DNA of 64,000 nt. It comes from Paracoccus alcaliphilus. Lineage in GTDB: Bacteria; Pseudomonadota; Alphaproteobacteria; Rhodobacterales; Rhodobacteraceae. Of the stretch, positions 27,429 to 39,193 are shown one piece after another. Position 1 is the first letter of the stretch. Every line of letters starts with the position of its first letter. The notes beneath the pieces are model-generated. The model searched no databases. It was not told the origin of the DNA and saw nothing but the letters and a program-made list of their open reading frames with translations. The stretch is from positions 248,001 to 312,000 of the forward strand of contig NZ_CP067126.1 in the NCBI RefSeq assembly GCF_028553725.1. Direction: 5' to 3'. The position numbers and the translations under genes were made by a program.

Positions 27429-28421
27429 ATGCTGCTGTCTGTCCGTCCCCTCGCCGCCCTTGCCTTCGGTGCCGCCGCGCTGGCCGCCTGCGCCGCCATG
27501 GCTCAGGAGCCCGGCTTTCCCGTCACCGTCGAACATGCGCTTGGCACCACCGTCATTCCGGCCAGACCGGAACGGGTGGCGACGGTGTCATGGGCCAATC
27601 ACGAGGTGCCGCTGGCGCTTGGCGTGGTTCCGGTCGGCTTTGCCGCCGCGAATTTCGGCGATGACGATGGCGACGGGCTGCTGCCCTGGGTGGCCGCGCG
27701 GCTGCAGGAACTGGGGGCCGAACCCCCTGCCCTGTTCGACGAGGGCGACGGCATCGATTTCGAGGCGGTCGCGGCGACCCGGCCCGATGTGATCCTTGCG
27801 GCCTATTCCGGTCTCAGCCGGGCGGATTACGAAACGCTCAGCCAGATCGCGCCGGTGGTGGCCTATCCCGATGCGGCATGGGCGACCGACTGGCGGCAGA
27901 TGATCCGCCTGAACAGTGCCGGGCTGGGGATGCAGGCCGAGGGCGAGGCGCTGATCGACCGGATCGAGGCCGAAATCGACGAGGCCACCGCCGCCCATCC
28001 CGCCTTGCAGGGCCGCACGGCGATGTTCGTCACCCATCTGGACACGACCAATCTCAGCACCGTCAGCTTCTATACCGTCCATGACACGCGGGTGAAATTC
28101 TTTGCCGATCTGGGGCTGAAGGCGCCGCAAAGCGTGCTGGACGCCTCGGATGGCGGGCAGTTCTCGGGCCAGATCAGCGCCGAGAGGATCGACGCCTTCG
28201 ACGATGTGGATATCGTCGTCACCTATGGCTCGGACAGTCTGTTGCAGGCGATGCAGGCCGATCCGCTGATGTCGCATATGCCCGCCGTTCAGAACGACGC
28301 CATCGTGATGCTGGGCCGCGACCCGCTTGGCACCGCCGCCAATCCGACCCCGCTGGCGATTTCATGGGTGCTGAAGGACTACGTCGCCCTGCTGGCCCGC
28401 GCGGCCAACAACAGCGAATGA
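27429..28421 (+). CDS. Iron-siderophore ABC transporter substrate-binding protein (FepB/FecB-like)
   Basis: A 330-residue periplasmic binding protein (Peripla_BP_2 fold). The start at 27429 (MLLSVRPLAALAFGA) has GGAG 12 bases upstream; the open frame runs much further upstream but only as the shadow of the receptor gene. The leader contains LAAC at residues 17-20, so it may be a lipoprotein, or be cut after AMA by signal peptidase I. Family stretches are TVIPARPERVATVSWANHEV, ATRPDVILAAYSGLSRADYE and IVVTYGSDSLLQAMQADPLM. It overlaps the permease gene by 4 bases (ATGA). Confidence 0.87.
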   Translation: MLLSVRPLAALAFGAAALAACAAMAQEPGFPVTVEHALGTTVIPARPERVATVSWANHEVPLALGVVPVGFAAANFGDDDGDGLLPWVAARLQELGAEPPALFDEGDGIDFEAVAATRPDVILAAYSGLSRADYETLSQIAPVVAYPDAAWATDWRQMIRLNSAGLGMQAEGEALIDRIEAEIDEATAAHPALQGRTAMFVTHLDTTNLSTVSFYTVHDTRVKFFADLGLKAPQSVLDASDGGQFSGQISAERIDAFDDVDIVVTYGSDSLLQAMQADPLMSHMPAVQNDAIVMLGRDPLGTAANPTPLAISWVLKDYVALLARAANNSE

Positions 28422-29434
28422 GCCTGCGCCACGCAGCAGGTTCGGGCCGGTTCAGGCCGCTGTGGCTGGCCGCGCTGGTCGCCGGTCTGGCGCTGCTGTG
28501 CATGCTGTCCGTCCGGATCGGCGCGCGTCCGGTCGGCTGGCAGGATGTGATCGCGGGACTTGCTGGCGCGCGCGACAGTATCGGGCAGGCGGCGGTCGCG
28601 ACCCGCATTCCGCGCACCGCCCTGGCGATGCTGGCGGGGGCGGGTCTGGGACTGGCGGGCGCGGTGATGCAGGGTGTGACGCGCAATCCGCTGGCCGATC
28701 CGGGCATCCTTGGGGTGAATATGGGGGCCTCGCTGGCGGTGGTGGTGGGGATCGTGTGGTTCGGTATCTCCTCCGCGCAGGCCTATGTCTGGACGGCGGT
28801 TCTGGGCGCGGGGCTGTCGGCGGTCTTTGTCTATACCATCGCCTCGCTGGGGCGCGAACGGGCGACGCCGCTGAAGCTGACGCTGGCCGGAGCGGCGACC
28901 TCGGTGGCGTTCTCGTCGCTGGTGATCGCGGTGGTGCTGCCGCGCAGCGATATCGCGGGCGGCGTGCGCTCGTGGCAGATCGGCGGCGTCGGCGGGGCGA
29001 CCTTCGACGCCATCTCTCATGTGCTGCCGTTTCTGGCGGCGGGGTTTGCGCTGGCGCTGCTGTCGGCGCGGCGGCTGAACTCGCTGGCGCTGGGGGATGA
29101 ACTGGCCGCCGGTCTGGGAGAGCGCGTGGCCCTTGCCCGCGCCATGGCGGCGCTGGGGGCGATCCTGTTATGTGGTGCGACCACGGCGGTCTGCGGGCCG
29201 ATCGGCTTTGTCGGGCTGGTCGTGCCGCATATGTGCCGGCTGCTGGTGGGGGTCGATCACCGCTGGCTGCTGCCCTTCTCGGGTCTTGCCGGGGCCTGCC
29301 TGCTGCTGGCCGCCGATATTCTGGGCCGCATTGCCGCCCGCCCGGCCGAGCTGGACGTGGGCATCGTCACCGCCATCATCGGCGCGCCGTTCTTCATCTG
29401 GATCGTCCGCCGTCAAAGGGTGCGGGAACTGTGA
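28418..29434 (+). CDS. Iron-siderophore ABC transporter permease (FecCD family), first subunit
   Basis: A 338-residue membrane protein with about nine or ten hydrophobic segments. The start at 28418 (MSLRHAAGSG) forms an ATGA overlap with the binding-protein gene. FecCD hallmarks are RIPRTALAMLAGAGLGLAGA, MQGVTRNPLADPGILGVNMG and GPIGFVGLVVPHMCRLLVG. Together with the next gene it forms the heterodimeric channel (FepD/FepG or FhuB-like arrangement). It overlaps the next gene by 4 bases (GTGA). Confidence 0.9.
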   Translation: MSLRHAAGSGRFRPLWLAALVAGLALLCMLSVRIGARPVGWQDVIAGLAGARDSIGQAAVATRIPRTALAMLAGAGLGLAGAVMQGVTRNPLADPGILGVNMGASLAVVVGIVWFGISSAQAYVWTAVLGAGLSAVFVYTIASLGRERATPLKLTLAGAATSVAFSSLVIAVVLPRSDIAGGVRSWQIGGVGGATFDAISHVLPFLAAGFALALLSARRLNSLALGDELAAGLGERVALARAMAALGAILLCGATTAVCGPIGFVGLVVPHMCRLLVGVDHRWLLPFSGLAGACLLLAADILGRIAARPAELDVGIVTAIIGAPFFIWIVRRQRVREL

Positions 29435-30471
29435 CAAGCGCGACCCATATCACCGCCGGGGCCATCGCCGCCAGCCGCCGCCACCGCCTGCGGCGGCGGC
29501 ATCGGCTGATCGGGCTGCTGCTGGCCATTCTGGCGGCGGGCTTTGCGCTGACGCTGATGCTGGGGCAAAGCCTGACCCCGCCCGGCGATGTGATCCGCGT
29601 GCTGCTGGGCCAGCCGGTCGAGGGCGCCAGCTTTACCGTCGGCCAGCTGCGCCTGCCGCGCGCGGTGCTGGCGCTGCTGGCGGGCGCGGGTTTCGGCATG
29701 GCGGGCGCGGCCTTCCAGATCATGCTGCGCAACCCGCTGGCCAGTCCCGACATCATCGGCATCAGTTCCGGCGCCAGCGCGGCGGCGGTCTTTGCCATTG
29801 TCGTGCTGTCTCTGGATGGTCCGCTGGTATCGGTCTTTGGGGTTCTGGCGGGACTGGGCGTGGCGCTGGCGATCTATGGGCTGGCCTTTCGTAACGGGGT
29901 GGCCGGGGCGCGGCTGATCCTTGTCGGCATCGCGGTGTCGTCGATGCTGGACAGCGTGATTTCCTATATCCTGTCGCGCGCCCCCGCCTGGGACCTGCAA
30001 GAGGCCATGCGCTGGCTGACCGGCAGCCTGAACGGCGCAAGGCTGGATCAGGCGCTGCCGCTGCTGCTGTCGCTGGGGGTTCTGGGCCTGCTGCTGCTGG
30101 CCCGCGCCCGCGATCTGGAGGCGCTGCGGCTGGGCGATGACATGGCCGCCGCGCTGGGGGTGCGGGTCGGGCGGCTGCGGATCGTGGTCATTGTCGCCGC
30201 CGTCGGCATGATCGCGGTGGCGACCGCCGTGACCGGACCCATCGCCTTTGTCGCCTTCCTGTCCGGTCCCATCGCCGCGCGGCTGCTGGGGCGCGACGGA
30301 TCGCTGCTGCTGCCTGCGGCGCTGGTCGGCGCGGTGCTGGTGCTGCTGGGCGACTATGTGGGGCAGTTCCTGTTGCCCGGGCGCTATCCCGTGGGGGTGG
30401 TGACCGGCGCGCTGGGGGCGCCCTATCTGATTTTCCTGCTGATCCGCAGCAATCGCAACCGAGGCCTGTGA
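29431..30471 (+). CDS. Iron-siderophore ABC transporter permease (FecCD family), second subunit
   Basis: A 346-residue permease. The GTG start at 29431 overlaps the previous stop (GTGA) and gives the usual family length; no ATG fits. Hallmarks are LRLPRAVLALLAGAGFGMAG, MLRNPLASPDIIGISSGASA and TGPIAFVAFLSGPIAARLLG. Its stop overlaps the ATG of the ATPase gene by one base (TGATG). It pairs with the preceding permease. Confidence 0.9.
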   Translation: MTSATHITAGAIAASRRHRLRRRHRLIGLLLAILAAGFALTLMLGQSLTPPGDVIRVLLGQPVEGASFTVGQLRLPRAVLALLAGAGFGMAGAAFQIMLRNPLASPDIIGISSGASAAAVFAIVVLSLDGPLVSVFGVLAGLGVALAIYGLAFRNGVAGARLILVGIAVSSMLDSVISYILSRAPAWDLQEAMRWLTGSLNGARLDQALPLLLSLGVLGLLLLARARDLEALRLGDDMAAALGVRVGRLRIVVIVAAVGMIAVATAVTGPIAFVAFLSGPIAARLLGRDGSLLLPAALVGAVLVLLGDYVGQFLLPGRYPVGVVTGALGAPYLIFLLIRSNRNRGL

Positions 30472-31295
30472 TGAACACCCGCTCCCTGCCCGCCCATATC
30501 CTGACCGCCAGCGATCTGTCGGCGGGCTATGGCGACCGCGCGGTCCTGAACGGGCTGGATCTGACAGTGCCACCGGGCCGGATCACCGCCATTGTCGGCG
30601 CGAATGCCTGCGGTAAATCGACCTTGCTGCGCAGCCTGTCGCGGTTGCTGTCGCCGCGCCGGGGGCAGGTGCTGCTGGATGGCAGGTCGATCCACCGCAC
30701 CCCGCCACGGCGGCTGGCGCAGGTACTGGGGCTGTTGCCGCAATCGCCCGTCGCCCCCGAAGGCATCACTGTCGCCGATCTGGTCAGCCGGGGCCGCCAC
30801 CCCCATCACGGCATGCTGTCGCGCTGGAGCCGCAAGGATGACGAGGCCGTCGCCGCCGCGCTGGAGGCCACCCGCACCACCGCGCTGGCCGAACGTCCGG
30901 TGGACGAGCTGTCGGGCGGTCAGCGCCAGCGGGTCTGGATCGCGATGGCGCTGGCCCAGCAGACCGATCTGTTGCTGCTGGACGAGCCGACGACATTTCT
31001 GGACATCAGCCATCAGGTCGAGGTGCTGGACCTGCTGACCGACCTGAACCGTTCGCGCGGCACCACCATCGTCATGGTGCTGCATGACCTGAACCTTGCC
31101 GCCCGCTATGCCGATTTTCTGGTCGCGATGGCCGATGGCAGGCTGCATGTCAGCGGCACCCCGGAAACGGTGCTGACCGAGGCCAATATCCGCCATGTCT
31201 TCGGGCTGGACAGCCGGATCATCACCGATCCGGTCTCGGACCGTCCGATGATGCTGCCCATCGGGCGGCATCGCAGCACGGGCAAGCCGGATTGA
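30471..31295 (+). CDS. Iron-siderophore ABC transporter ATP-binding protein (FepC/FecE-like)
   Basis: A 274-residue ATPase. Walker A is GANACGKST at residues 43-51, the signature ELSGGQRQRVWIAMALAQQ, Walker B LLLLDEPTTFLDISHQ, and the H-loop VLHDLNLAARY; the DEPTTFLDI form is characteristic of the FepC/FhuC group. The start at 30471 overlaps the previous stop. It completes the binding protein-permease-permease-ATPase operon that runs from 27429. Confidence 0.9.
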   Translation: MNTRSLPAHILTASDLSAGYGDRAVLNGLDLTVPPGRITAIVGANACGKSTLLRSLSRLLSPRRGQVLLDGRSIHRTPPRRLAQVLGLLPQSPVAPEGITVADLVSRGRHPHHGMLSRWSRKDDEAVAAALEATRTTALAERPVDELSGGQRQRVWIAMALAQQTDLLLLDEPTTFLDISHQVEVLDLLTDLNRSRGTTIVMVLHDLNLAARYADFLVAMADGRLHVSGTPETVLTEANIRHVFGLDSRIITDPVSDRPMMLPIGRHRSTGKPD

Positions 31296-31358
31296 CCTTC
31301 GCCCGCTGTCGTGGCCATCCTGACGCCACAGCGAAACAGCGGAGCCGGAGGTATGGCA

Positions 31359-32999
31359 ATGAGCGCCGGGGCAAACATCTATGACATCGGGCTGGATCAG
31401 AACGCCGCAAATTTCGTGCAGCTGTCGCCCCTGTCCTTCATCGCGCGCACGGCCGCGGTCTATCCCGACCTGCCCGCGGTGGTTTACGGCGATGTGCGGC
31501 GCGACTGGGCCGAAACCTATGATCGCTGCCGCGCCATCGCCTCGGCCCTGAGCCGTCGCGGGATCGGCAAGGGCGATACCGTCTCGGTCATCGCCGCCAA
31601 TATCCCCGAGATGTTCGAGCTGCATTTCGCCGTGCCGATGGCGCAGGCGGTGCTGAATACGATCAACACCCGGCTGGATGCCGAAACCGTGGCTTTCATC
31701 CTGAACCATGCCGAGGCCAGGGTGCTGATCGTCGATCCCGAATTCGCCGAGATGGCGGAACGGGCGATCAGGATCGCGCATCGCCCCGACATGCTGGTGG
31801 TCGATATTCTCGACCCCGCCCTGCCCGATGCGCCGCGCGTCGGGCGGGTGACCTATGACGAGCTGGTGGCCGAGGGCGATGCGGCTTTTGAGTGGTCGCT
31901 GCCCGGTGATGAATGGGACGCGATCAGCCTGAACTATACCTCGGGCACGACGGGTGATCCCAAGGGCGTCGTCTATCACCATCGCGGCGCGGCGCTGAAC
32001 GCCCTGGGTAATATCCTGACCTGGGGGATGCCGCATCACGCGCGCTATCTGTGGACGCTGCCGATGTTTCACTGCAACGGCTGGTGCTTTCCCTGGACGA
32101 TTGCCGCCAATGCGGGACTGTGCGTCTGCCTGCGCGCCGTCCGGGCCGAGCCGATCTTCCAGCTGATCCGCGATGAAAAGGTGACCCATTTCTGCGGCGC
32201 CCCGGTGGTGCTGAACATGCTGGTCAATGCGCCCGACGAATTGAAGGACTTTACCCACGAGGTGAAGGTGATGACCGCAGGCGCCCCGCCCCCCGCCGCC
32301 GTGATCGGCAATATGGAGGCGATGGGCGTCGAGGTAACGCAGGTTTACGGGTTGACCGAGACCTATGGCCCCTCGGTCGTCAGCGCGTGGCAGCCGAAAT
32401 GGGACGGAATCACCGGCGACGAACGCGCCCGGCTGAAATCGCGGCAGGGCGTGCGCTATCTGGCGCTGGAGGGGTTGATGGTGGCCGACCCCGATACCCT
32501 CGATCCCGTGCCCGCCGACGGCCAGACCATTGGCGAAATTTTCATGCGTGGAAACAACGTGATGAAGGGCTATATTAAAAACCCCAGCGCGACGGCCAAG
32601 GCATTCCGGGGCGGTTGGTTCGCCTCGGGCGATCTGGGGGTGATGCACCCGGACGGCTATGTCGAGATCAAGGACCGATCCAAGGACATCATCATTTCCG
32701 GGGGCGAGAACATCTCTTCGGTCGAGGTCGAGGACGTGCTGTATCGCCACCCCCTGATCCTCGAGGCGGCGGTGGTGGCGCGCCCGGATGAACGCTGGGG
32801 CGAAACCCCCTGCGCCTTCGTCACGCTGAAACCCGGCGCCGATCTGACCGAGGCCGAGGTCATCGATTTCTGCCGCAGCAATATGGCCGGCTTCAAGGTG
32901 CCCAAATCGGTGGTGTTCACGGAACTGCCCAAGACCTCGACCGGCAAGGTGCAGAAATTCGTGCTGCGTGACCGTGCCCGCGATCTGAACGGGGCCTGA
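31359..32999 (+). CDS. Acyl-CoA synthetase (AMP-forming, medium/long-chain fatty acid type)
   Basis: A 546-residue ligase that activates a carboxylic acid to acyl-AMP and then acyl-CoA. The start at 31359 (MSAGANIYD) was chosen because GGAGG at 31347-31351 lies 7 bases upstream. The AMP-binding motif is LNYTSGTTGDPKGVVYHHRG, followed by QVYGLTETYGP, GWFASGDLG and the C-terminal lysine motif LPKTSTGKVQKF. It resembles the DmdB/FadK-like group acting on short to medium chain or methylthiopropionate acids; substrate not certain. Its stop overlaps the start of the DUF6635 gene by one base (TGATG), so the two are likely co-transcribed. Confidence 0.87.
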   Translation: MSAGANIYDIGLDQNAANFVQLSPLSFIARTAAVYPDLPAVVYGDVRRDWAETYDRCRAIASALSRRGIGKGDTVSVIAANIPEMFELHFAVPMAQAVLNTINTRLDAETVAFILNHAEARVLIVDPEFAEMAERAIRIAHRPDMLVVDILDPALPDAPRVGRVTYDELVAEGDAAFEWSLPGDEWDAISLNYTSGTTGDPKGVVYHHRGAALNALGNILTWGMPHHARYLWTLPMFHCNGWCFPWTIAANAGLCVCLRAVRAEPIFQLIRDEKVTHFCGAPVVLNMLVNAPDELKDFTHEVKVMTAGAPPPAAVIGNMEAMGVEVTQVYGLTETYGPSVVSAWQPKWDGITGDERARLKSRQGVRYLALEGLMVADPDTLDPVPADGQTIGEIFMRGNNVMKGYIKNPSATAKAFRGGWFASGDLGVMHPDGYVEIKDRSKDIIISGGENISSVEVEDVLYRHPLILEAAVVARPDERWGETPCAFVTLKPGADLTEAEVIDFCRSNMAGFKVPKSVVFTELPKTSTGKVQKFVLRDRARDLNGA

Positions 33000-33853
33000 T
33001 GACGCAGATTCCCGGCGCCCTGATTACTCCGGCGCGCGATCCGGTCTCGGTGATGCGCCGGGCCGGGATCCGCCGCTTTGTCCGGGCGCGTTTCGGCCCG
33101 CTGGGATCGCTGCGGCTGCATCGCCATGCGCTGGGGCTGGACCTGCTGCGCGCGCCGCTGAATGTCGCGTTGTCGCCGCTGTATCTGCTGGTGCGGATGA
33201 TCGCCGGGCTGCTCAATCTGGTGCGTTTGCGGCGGGCGGCGGCATGGCTGGGCGCGCGGCAGATATTTCTGACATCGAACATCGCCCGGCAGGTGGAATC
33301 CGACCTGAACCGCTTTATCGCCGATCTGGACAGCAAGGGCGCAGGGGTCGCCGCCCCGCCCGAAACGGTCGCGCGGGCGGTCGCCGATTACGCTGGCACG
33401 CGCAATGCGGTGGCCGAAATGACGACCTCGGCGCTGGTGCTGCTGGCCGGGTTTTCCATGTTCGAACTGGCCACGCCGGGGGTGATTTCGCTGGCCGGGC
33501 CGGTGGCCGAGATGCGGGCGCAAAATCAGGCGATCGACGATTTCGCGCTGGGTCGCGGCCTTGGCCGGCTGTGGTATGGCGCCTTTCCGGTCCGGCAATC
33601 GTGGATGCAACTGCTGCTGACGGGAACGGTTCTGACGCTGATCGCCTCGGTCGTGACGACATTTGCGGGGCTGCTGGCCGATCCGTTGCAGGTCCTGACC
33701 GGCACCCACCGCCGGCGGATCGAGCGCCTGCTGACTCGCCTCGATGCCGCCGATCCGCAAAGCGGCGCCCTGCCCGAGCGAGAGCATCTGATGGCGCGCC
33801 TTGGCGATCTCAGCGATGCGGCGCTGGTGGTCTGGCGCAATCTGCGGGGCTAG
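32999..33853 (+). CDS. Membrane-associated protein of unknown function, DUF6635-like
   Basis: A 284-residue protein with hydrophobic stretches near residues 55-75, 140-165 and 200-225 and an Arg-rich N-terminus (MRRAGIRRFVRARFGPLGSL). The stretch RRFVRARFGPLGSLRLHRHA and the N-terminal half resemble the uncharacterised DUF6635 family of Rhodobacteraceae. The one-base overlap with the acyl-CoA ligase gene suggests a linked role in lipid or membrane metabolism. It converges with the copZ-like gene with a 4-base overlap of stops. Confidence 0.6.
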   Translation: MTQIPGALITPARDPVSVMRRAGIRRFVRARFGPLGSLRLHRHALGLDLLRAPLNVALSPLYLLVRMIAGLLNLVRLRRAAAWLGARQIFLTSNIARQVESDLNRFIADLDSKGAGVAAPPETVARAVADYAGTRNAVAEMTTSALVLLAGFSMFELATPGVISLAGPVAEMRAQNQAIDDFALGRGLGRLWYGAFPVRQSWMQLLLTGTVLTLIASVVTTFAGLLADPLQVLTGTHRRRIERLLTRLDAADPQSGALPEREHLMARLGDLSDAALVVWRNLRG

Positions 33854-34056
33854 GCCGCTTCCGGGGTATAGCCCGCGCCGATAATGACCTCGCGCGCGCG
33901 GGCGGTATCGCCGGTGACGGTCAGGCGATGGGCGGGCAGGTCGATGCTGACCTTGGCCCCCGGCATCGCCTCGGCAAAGGCCGCGCGCAGCGTCTTTTCG
34001 CAATGGCCGCAGGTCATGTCGGCAATGGTGAATGTGGCTTGGGAATTGTCGCTCAT
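33850..34056 (-). CDS. copZ: Copper chaperone, heavy-metal-associated domain (CopZ-like)
   Basis: A 68-residue ferredoxin-like HMA domain with the metal motif MTCGHC at residues 14-19. It binds Cu(I) in the cytoplasm and hands it to the CopA ATPase encoded divergently 168 bases away. GAGGA precedes the ATG. A CueR-type promoter at 34087-34117 reads into it. The GHC variant of MxCxxC is found in many single-domain chaperones. Confidence 0.88.
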   Translation of the reverse strand: MSDNSQATFTIADMTCGHCEKTLRAAFAEAMPGAKVSIDLPAHRLTVTGDTARAREVIIGAGYTPEAA

Positions 34057-34086
34057 ATCGTCCTCAGCTCTTGCGTTTCTTCTGCC

Positions 34087-34117
34087 CAGATGGGGTGTCC
34101 AGCCGCTGGAGGGTCAA
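34087..34117 (-). promoter_or_regulatory. CueR-type copper promoter driving copZ
   Basis: Read on the minus strand: -35 TTGACC (34112-34117), 19-base spacer holding the dyad TCCAGCGGCTGGA, -10 CATCTG (34087-34092). An over-long 19-base spacer with a central dyad is diagnostic for MerR-family activation, and TTGACC..TCC matches the known CueR box of copA promoters. Predicted transcript start is about 25 bases before the copZ ATG. Confidence 0.7.
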
Positions 34118-34156
34118 GGATTTTCAGCTTCGGCAAGGATTTTTTGCGCCGACCCC

Positions 34157-34187
34157 TTTACCCTCCCGTTACTGGAGCCCCTATCTG
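34157..34187 (+). promoter_or_regulatory. CueR-type copper promoter driving copA
   Basis: On the plus strand: -35 TTTACC (34157-34162), 19-base spacer with CTCC/GGAG dyad (CTCCCGTTACTGGAG), -10 TATCTG (34182-34187). It has the same architecture and near-identical bases as the minus-strand promoter, so one MerR-type regulator should induce copA and copZ together. Predicted transcript start is near 34194. Confidence 0.7.
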
Positions 34188-34223
34188 AGATGCCAAGACC
34201 TGATGAAGCGACCGGAGACCGCC

Positions 34224-36670
<2,447 letters not shown>

Positions 36671-36674
<4 letters not shown>

Positions 36675-36930
36675 ACCGCGCGCCTCAGCGCCGCCTGTTC
36701 CGCGCGGTTCAACCGCTCGATCGCCTCATCGGGCGAGGCCCCCGCCGCCAGTGCCTGCCGCCACAACCGGCGGCAGGACGAGGGCGACCAAGGCAGCGCC
36801 GCCTGTGTCAACCATTGCCGCAGAGGCGGCGGCAGCGCGTCATAACGTGCCATCGGACAACCACGCCGACGCCGGGCAGGCTGAGGGGTCGCGCCCAGAT
36901 TGCCCCCGGCGCGGGGTTCCACCGCGCGGC

Positions 36931-36934
<4 letters not shown>
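36671..36934 (-). CDS. DUF6525-like small protein
   Basis: An 87-residue basic protein: Arg-rich N-terminus ([19 protein letters not shown]) then helices around [20 protein letters not shown] and [17 protein letters not shown]. The RYDALPxPLRxWL-ALPWS pattern resembles DUF6525 of Rhodobacteraceae, with no known role. The start at 36934 was chosen because it overlaps the stop of the COG0523 gene (ATGA), implying co-transcription. A link to metal homeostasis is inferred only from that. Confidence 0.6.
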
Positions 36935-38100
<1,166 letters not shown>

Positions 38101-38124
38101 TGTCGTCTCCTTTCCACCATCCAA

Positions 38125-38140
38125 TTATGATATAACATAA
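38125..38140 (-). promoter_or_regulatory. Candidate Zur operator upstream of the COG0523 GTPase gene
   Basis: TTATGATATAACATAA has arms TTATG/CATAA around an A+T core, resembling alphaproteobacterial Zur boxes (ATGTTATa-type palindromes). It lies 25 bases before the start of the gene in an unusually A+T-rich patch for this genome. Assignment by resemblance only. Confidence 0.5.
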
Positions 38141-38182
38141 CATAAATAGACAGGGGAAGGATCACAACCCGAAATGCGGCGA

Positions 38183-38205
38183 CCGGGCGATGTCACAACG
38201 CCCGG
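38183..38205. terminator. Hairpin downstream of the cys operon
   Basis: A 7-bp stem CCGGGCG (38183-38189)/CGCCCGG (38199-38205) with a 9-base loop, beyond the last cys gene and the 30-codon frame. No T-run follows on the minus strand, so termination strength is uncertain. Confidence 0.4.
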
Positions 38206-38216
38206 AACGGCTGTCG

Positions 38217-38309
38217 TCAGTTGGCGCTGGGGGTCTGGCTGTCCTGCGCGCGCCAGGCCTCGGCAATGATCTTGCTGTCCTCTTCACCGCGGTCGATCAT
38301 GTGCAACAT
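38217..38309 (-). CDS. Possible 30-residue peptide at the end of the cys operon
   Basis: A minus-strand frame MLHMIDRGEEDSKIIAEAWR then AQDSQTPSAN, 50 bases after the cysW stop. It is hydrophilic and looks like a protein C-terminus rather than a shadow, but has no clear ribosome site. It may be the tail of a lost gene or a real small protein. Not recognised. Confidence 0.3.
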   Translation of the reverse strand: MLHMIDRGEEDSKIIAEAWRAQDSQTPSAN

Positions 38310-38359
38310 GCCGATGCCGCCCTGTTAAGGCGGTGACGTAACGAAGGAATGACGCGCCC

Positions 38360-39193
38360 CTAGCCGCGCTGCGATTCCATGACGGTTTTCAGTACCATCA
38401 CCACCAGCGCGATCACCGTCAGGGTCGAGGCGGCGGCAAAGGCTCCGGCGATGTTGAGGTCGTTGAACAGCAGCTCGATCTGAAGGGGCAGCGTGTTGGT
38501 CTGACCTCGGATCGACCCCGACACGACCGAGACCCCGCCGAATTCGCCCACCGCCCGCGCGGTGCACAAGACCGCACCATAAAGCAGCGCCCACCGGATA
38601 TTGGGCAGGGTCACGCGGCGGAACACCTGCCAGCCGCTGGCGCCAAGGGTGACGGCGGCCTGTTCCTGCTCGGACCCCTGCGCCTGCATCAGCGGCAGCA
38701 CTTCGCGCACCACGAAGGGCGAGGTGACGAACATCGTCACCATCACGATCCCCGGCAGCGCGAACGGGATCTGGATGTCATTGGCCATCAGCCACGACCC
38801 CATCAGCCCCTGCCGGCCATACAGCAGCAGATAGCAGATCCCGGCGATGATCGGAGAGATCGAGAACGGAATCTCGATCAGCACCAGCAGCAGCCTGCGC
38901 CCGCGAAAGCGGAAACGCGCAATCGCCCATGCCGCCGCCACGCCGAAAATCAGGTTGAACGGCACGGTCAGCAGCGCCACCATCGCCGTCAGCATGATCG
39001 CATGCAGCGTGTTTGGATCCAGAATATTGTTGAAGAACGCCTGTGAACCGGCTGAGAACGCGCGATAAAAAATATAGACCAGCGGCACCACCAGCGCCAC
39101 CAGCGTCAGCGCGACGGCGGCACCAATCAGTGCTTGAGCTGCGCGGCGGTCGGGGCGTGGCGCCAGCGCGCCGGGGGCTGCGGCGGGCCTCAT
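38360..39193 (-). CDS. cysW: Sulfate/thiosulfate ABC transporter permease CysW
   Basis: A 277-residue inner-membrane permease with about six hydrophobic segments. The cytoplasmic EAA loop lies in AAVTLGASGWQVFRRVTLPNIRW, and the C-terminal part GEFGGVSVVSGSIRGQTNTL is characteristic of CysW. It pairs with CysT; ATP hydrolysis by CysA drives import of sulfate or thiosulfate. It overlaps cysT by 4 bases and is the last recognisable gene of the cysA-sbp-cysT-cysW operon. Confidence 0.92.
   Translation of the reverse strand: MRPAAAPGALAPRPDRRAAQALIGAAVALTLVALVVPLVYIFYRAFSAGSQAFFNNILDPNTLHAIMLTAMVALLTVPFNLIFGVAAAWAIARFRFRGRRLLLVLIEIPFSISPIIAGICYLLLYGRQGLMGSWLMANDIQIPFALPGIVMVTMFVTSPFVVREVLPLMQAQGSEQEQAAVTLGASGWQVFRRVTLPNIRWALLYGAVLCTARAVGEFGGVSVVSGSIRGQTNTLPLQIELLFNDLNIAGAFAAASTLTVIALVVMVLKTVMESQRG

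Noticed and set aside
25395..28421. A 1008-codon plus-strand open frame
   Set aside because: Only its last 330 codons are a real gene (the siderophore binding protein from 27429). The rest lies opposite the TonB receptor gene and is an antisense shadow typical of high-GC DNA.
30423..32750. A 775-codon minus-strand frame
   Set aside because: Lies opposite the FepC-like ATPase and acyl-CoA ligase genes; no recognisable protein features.
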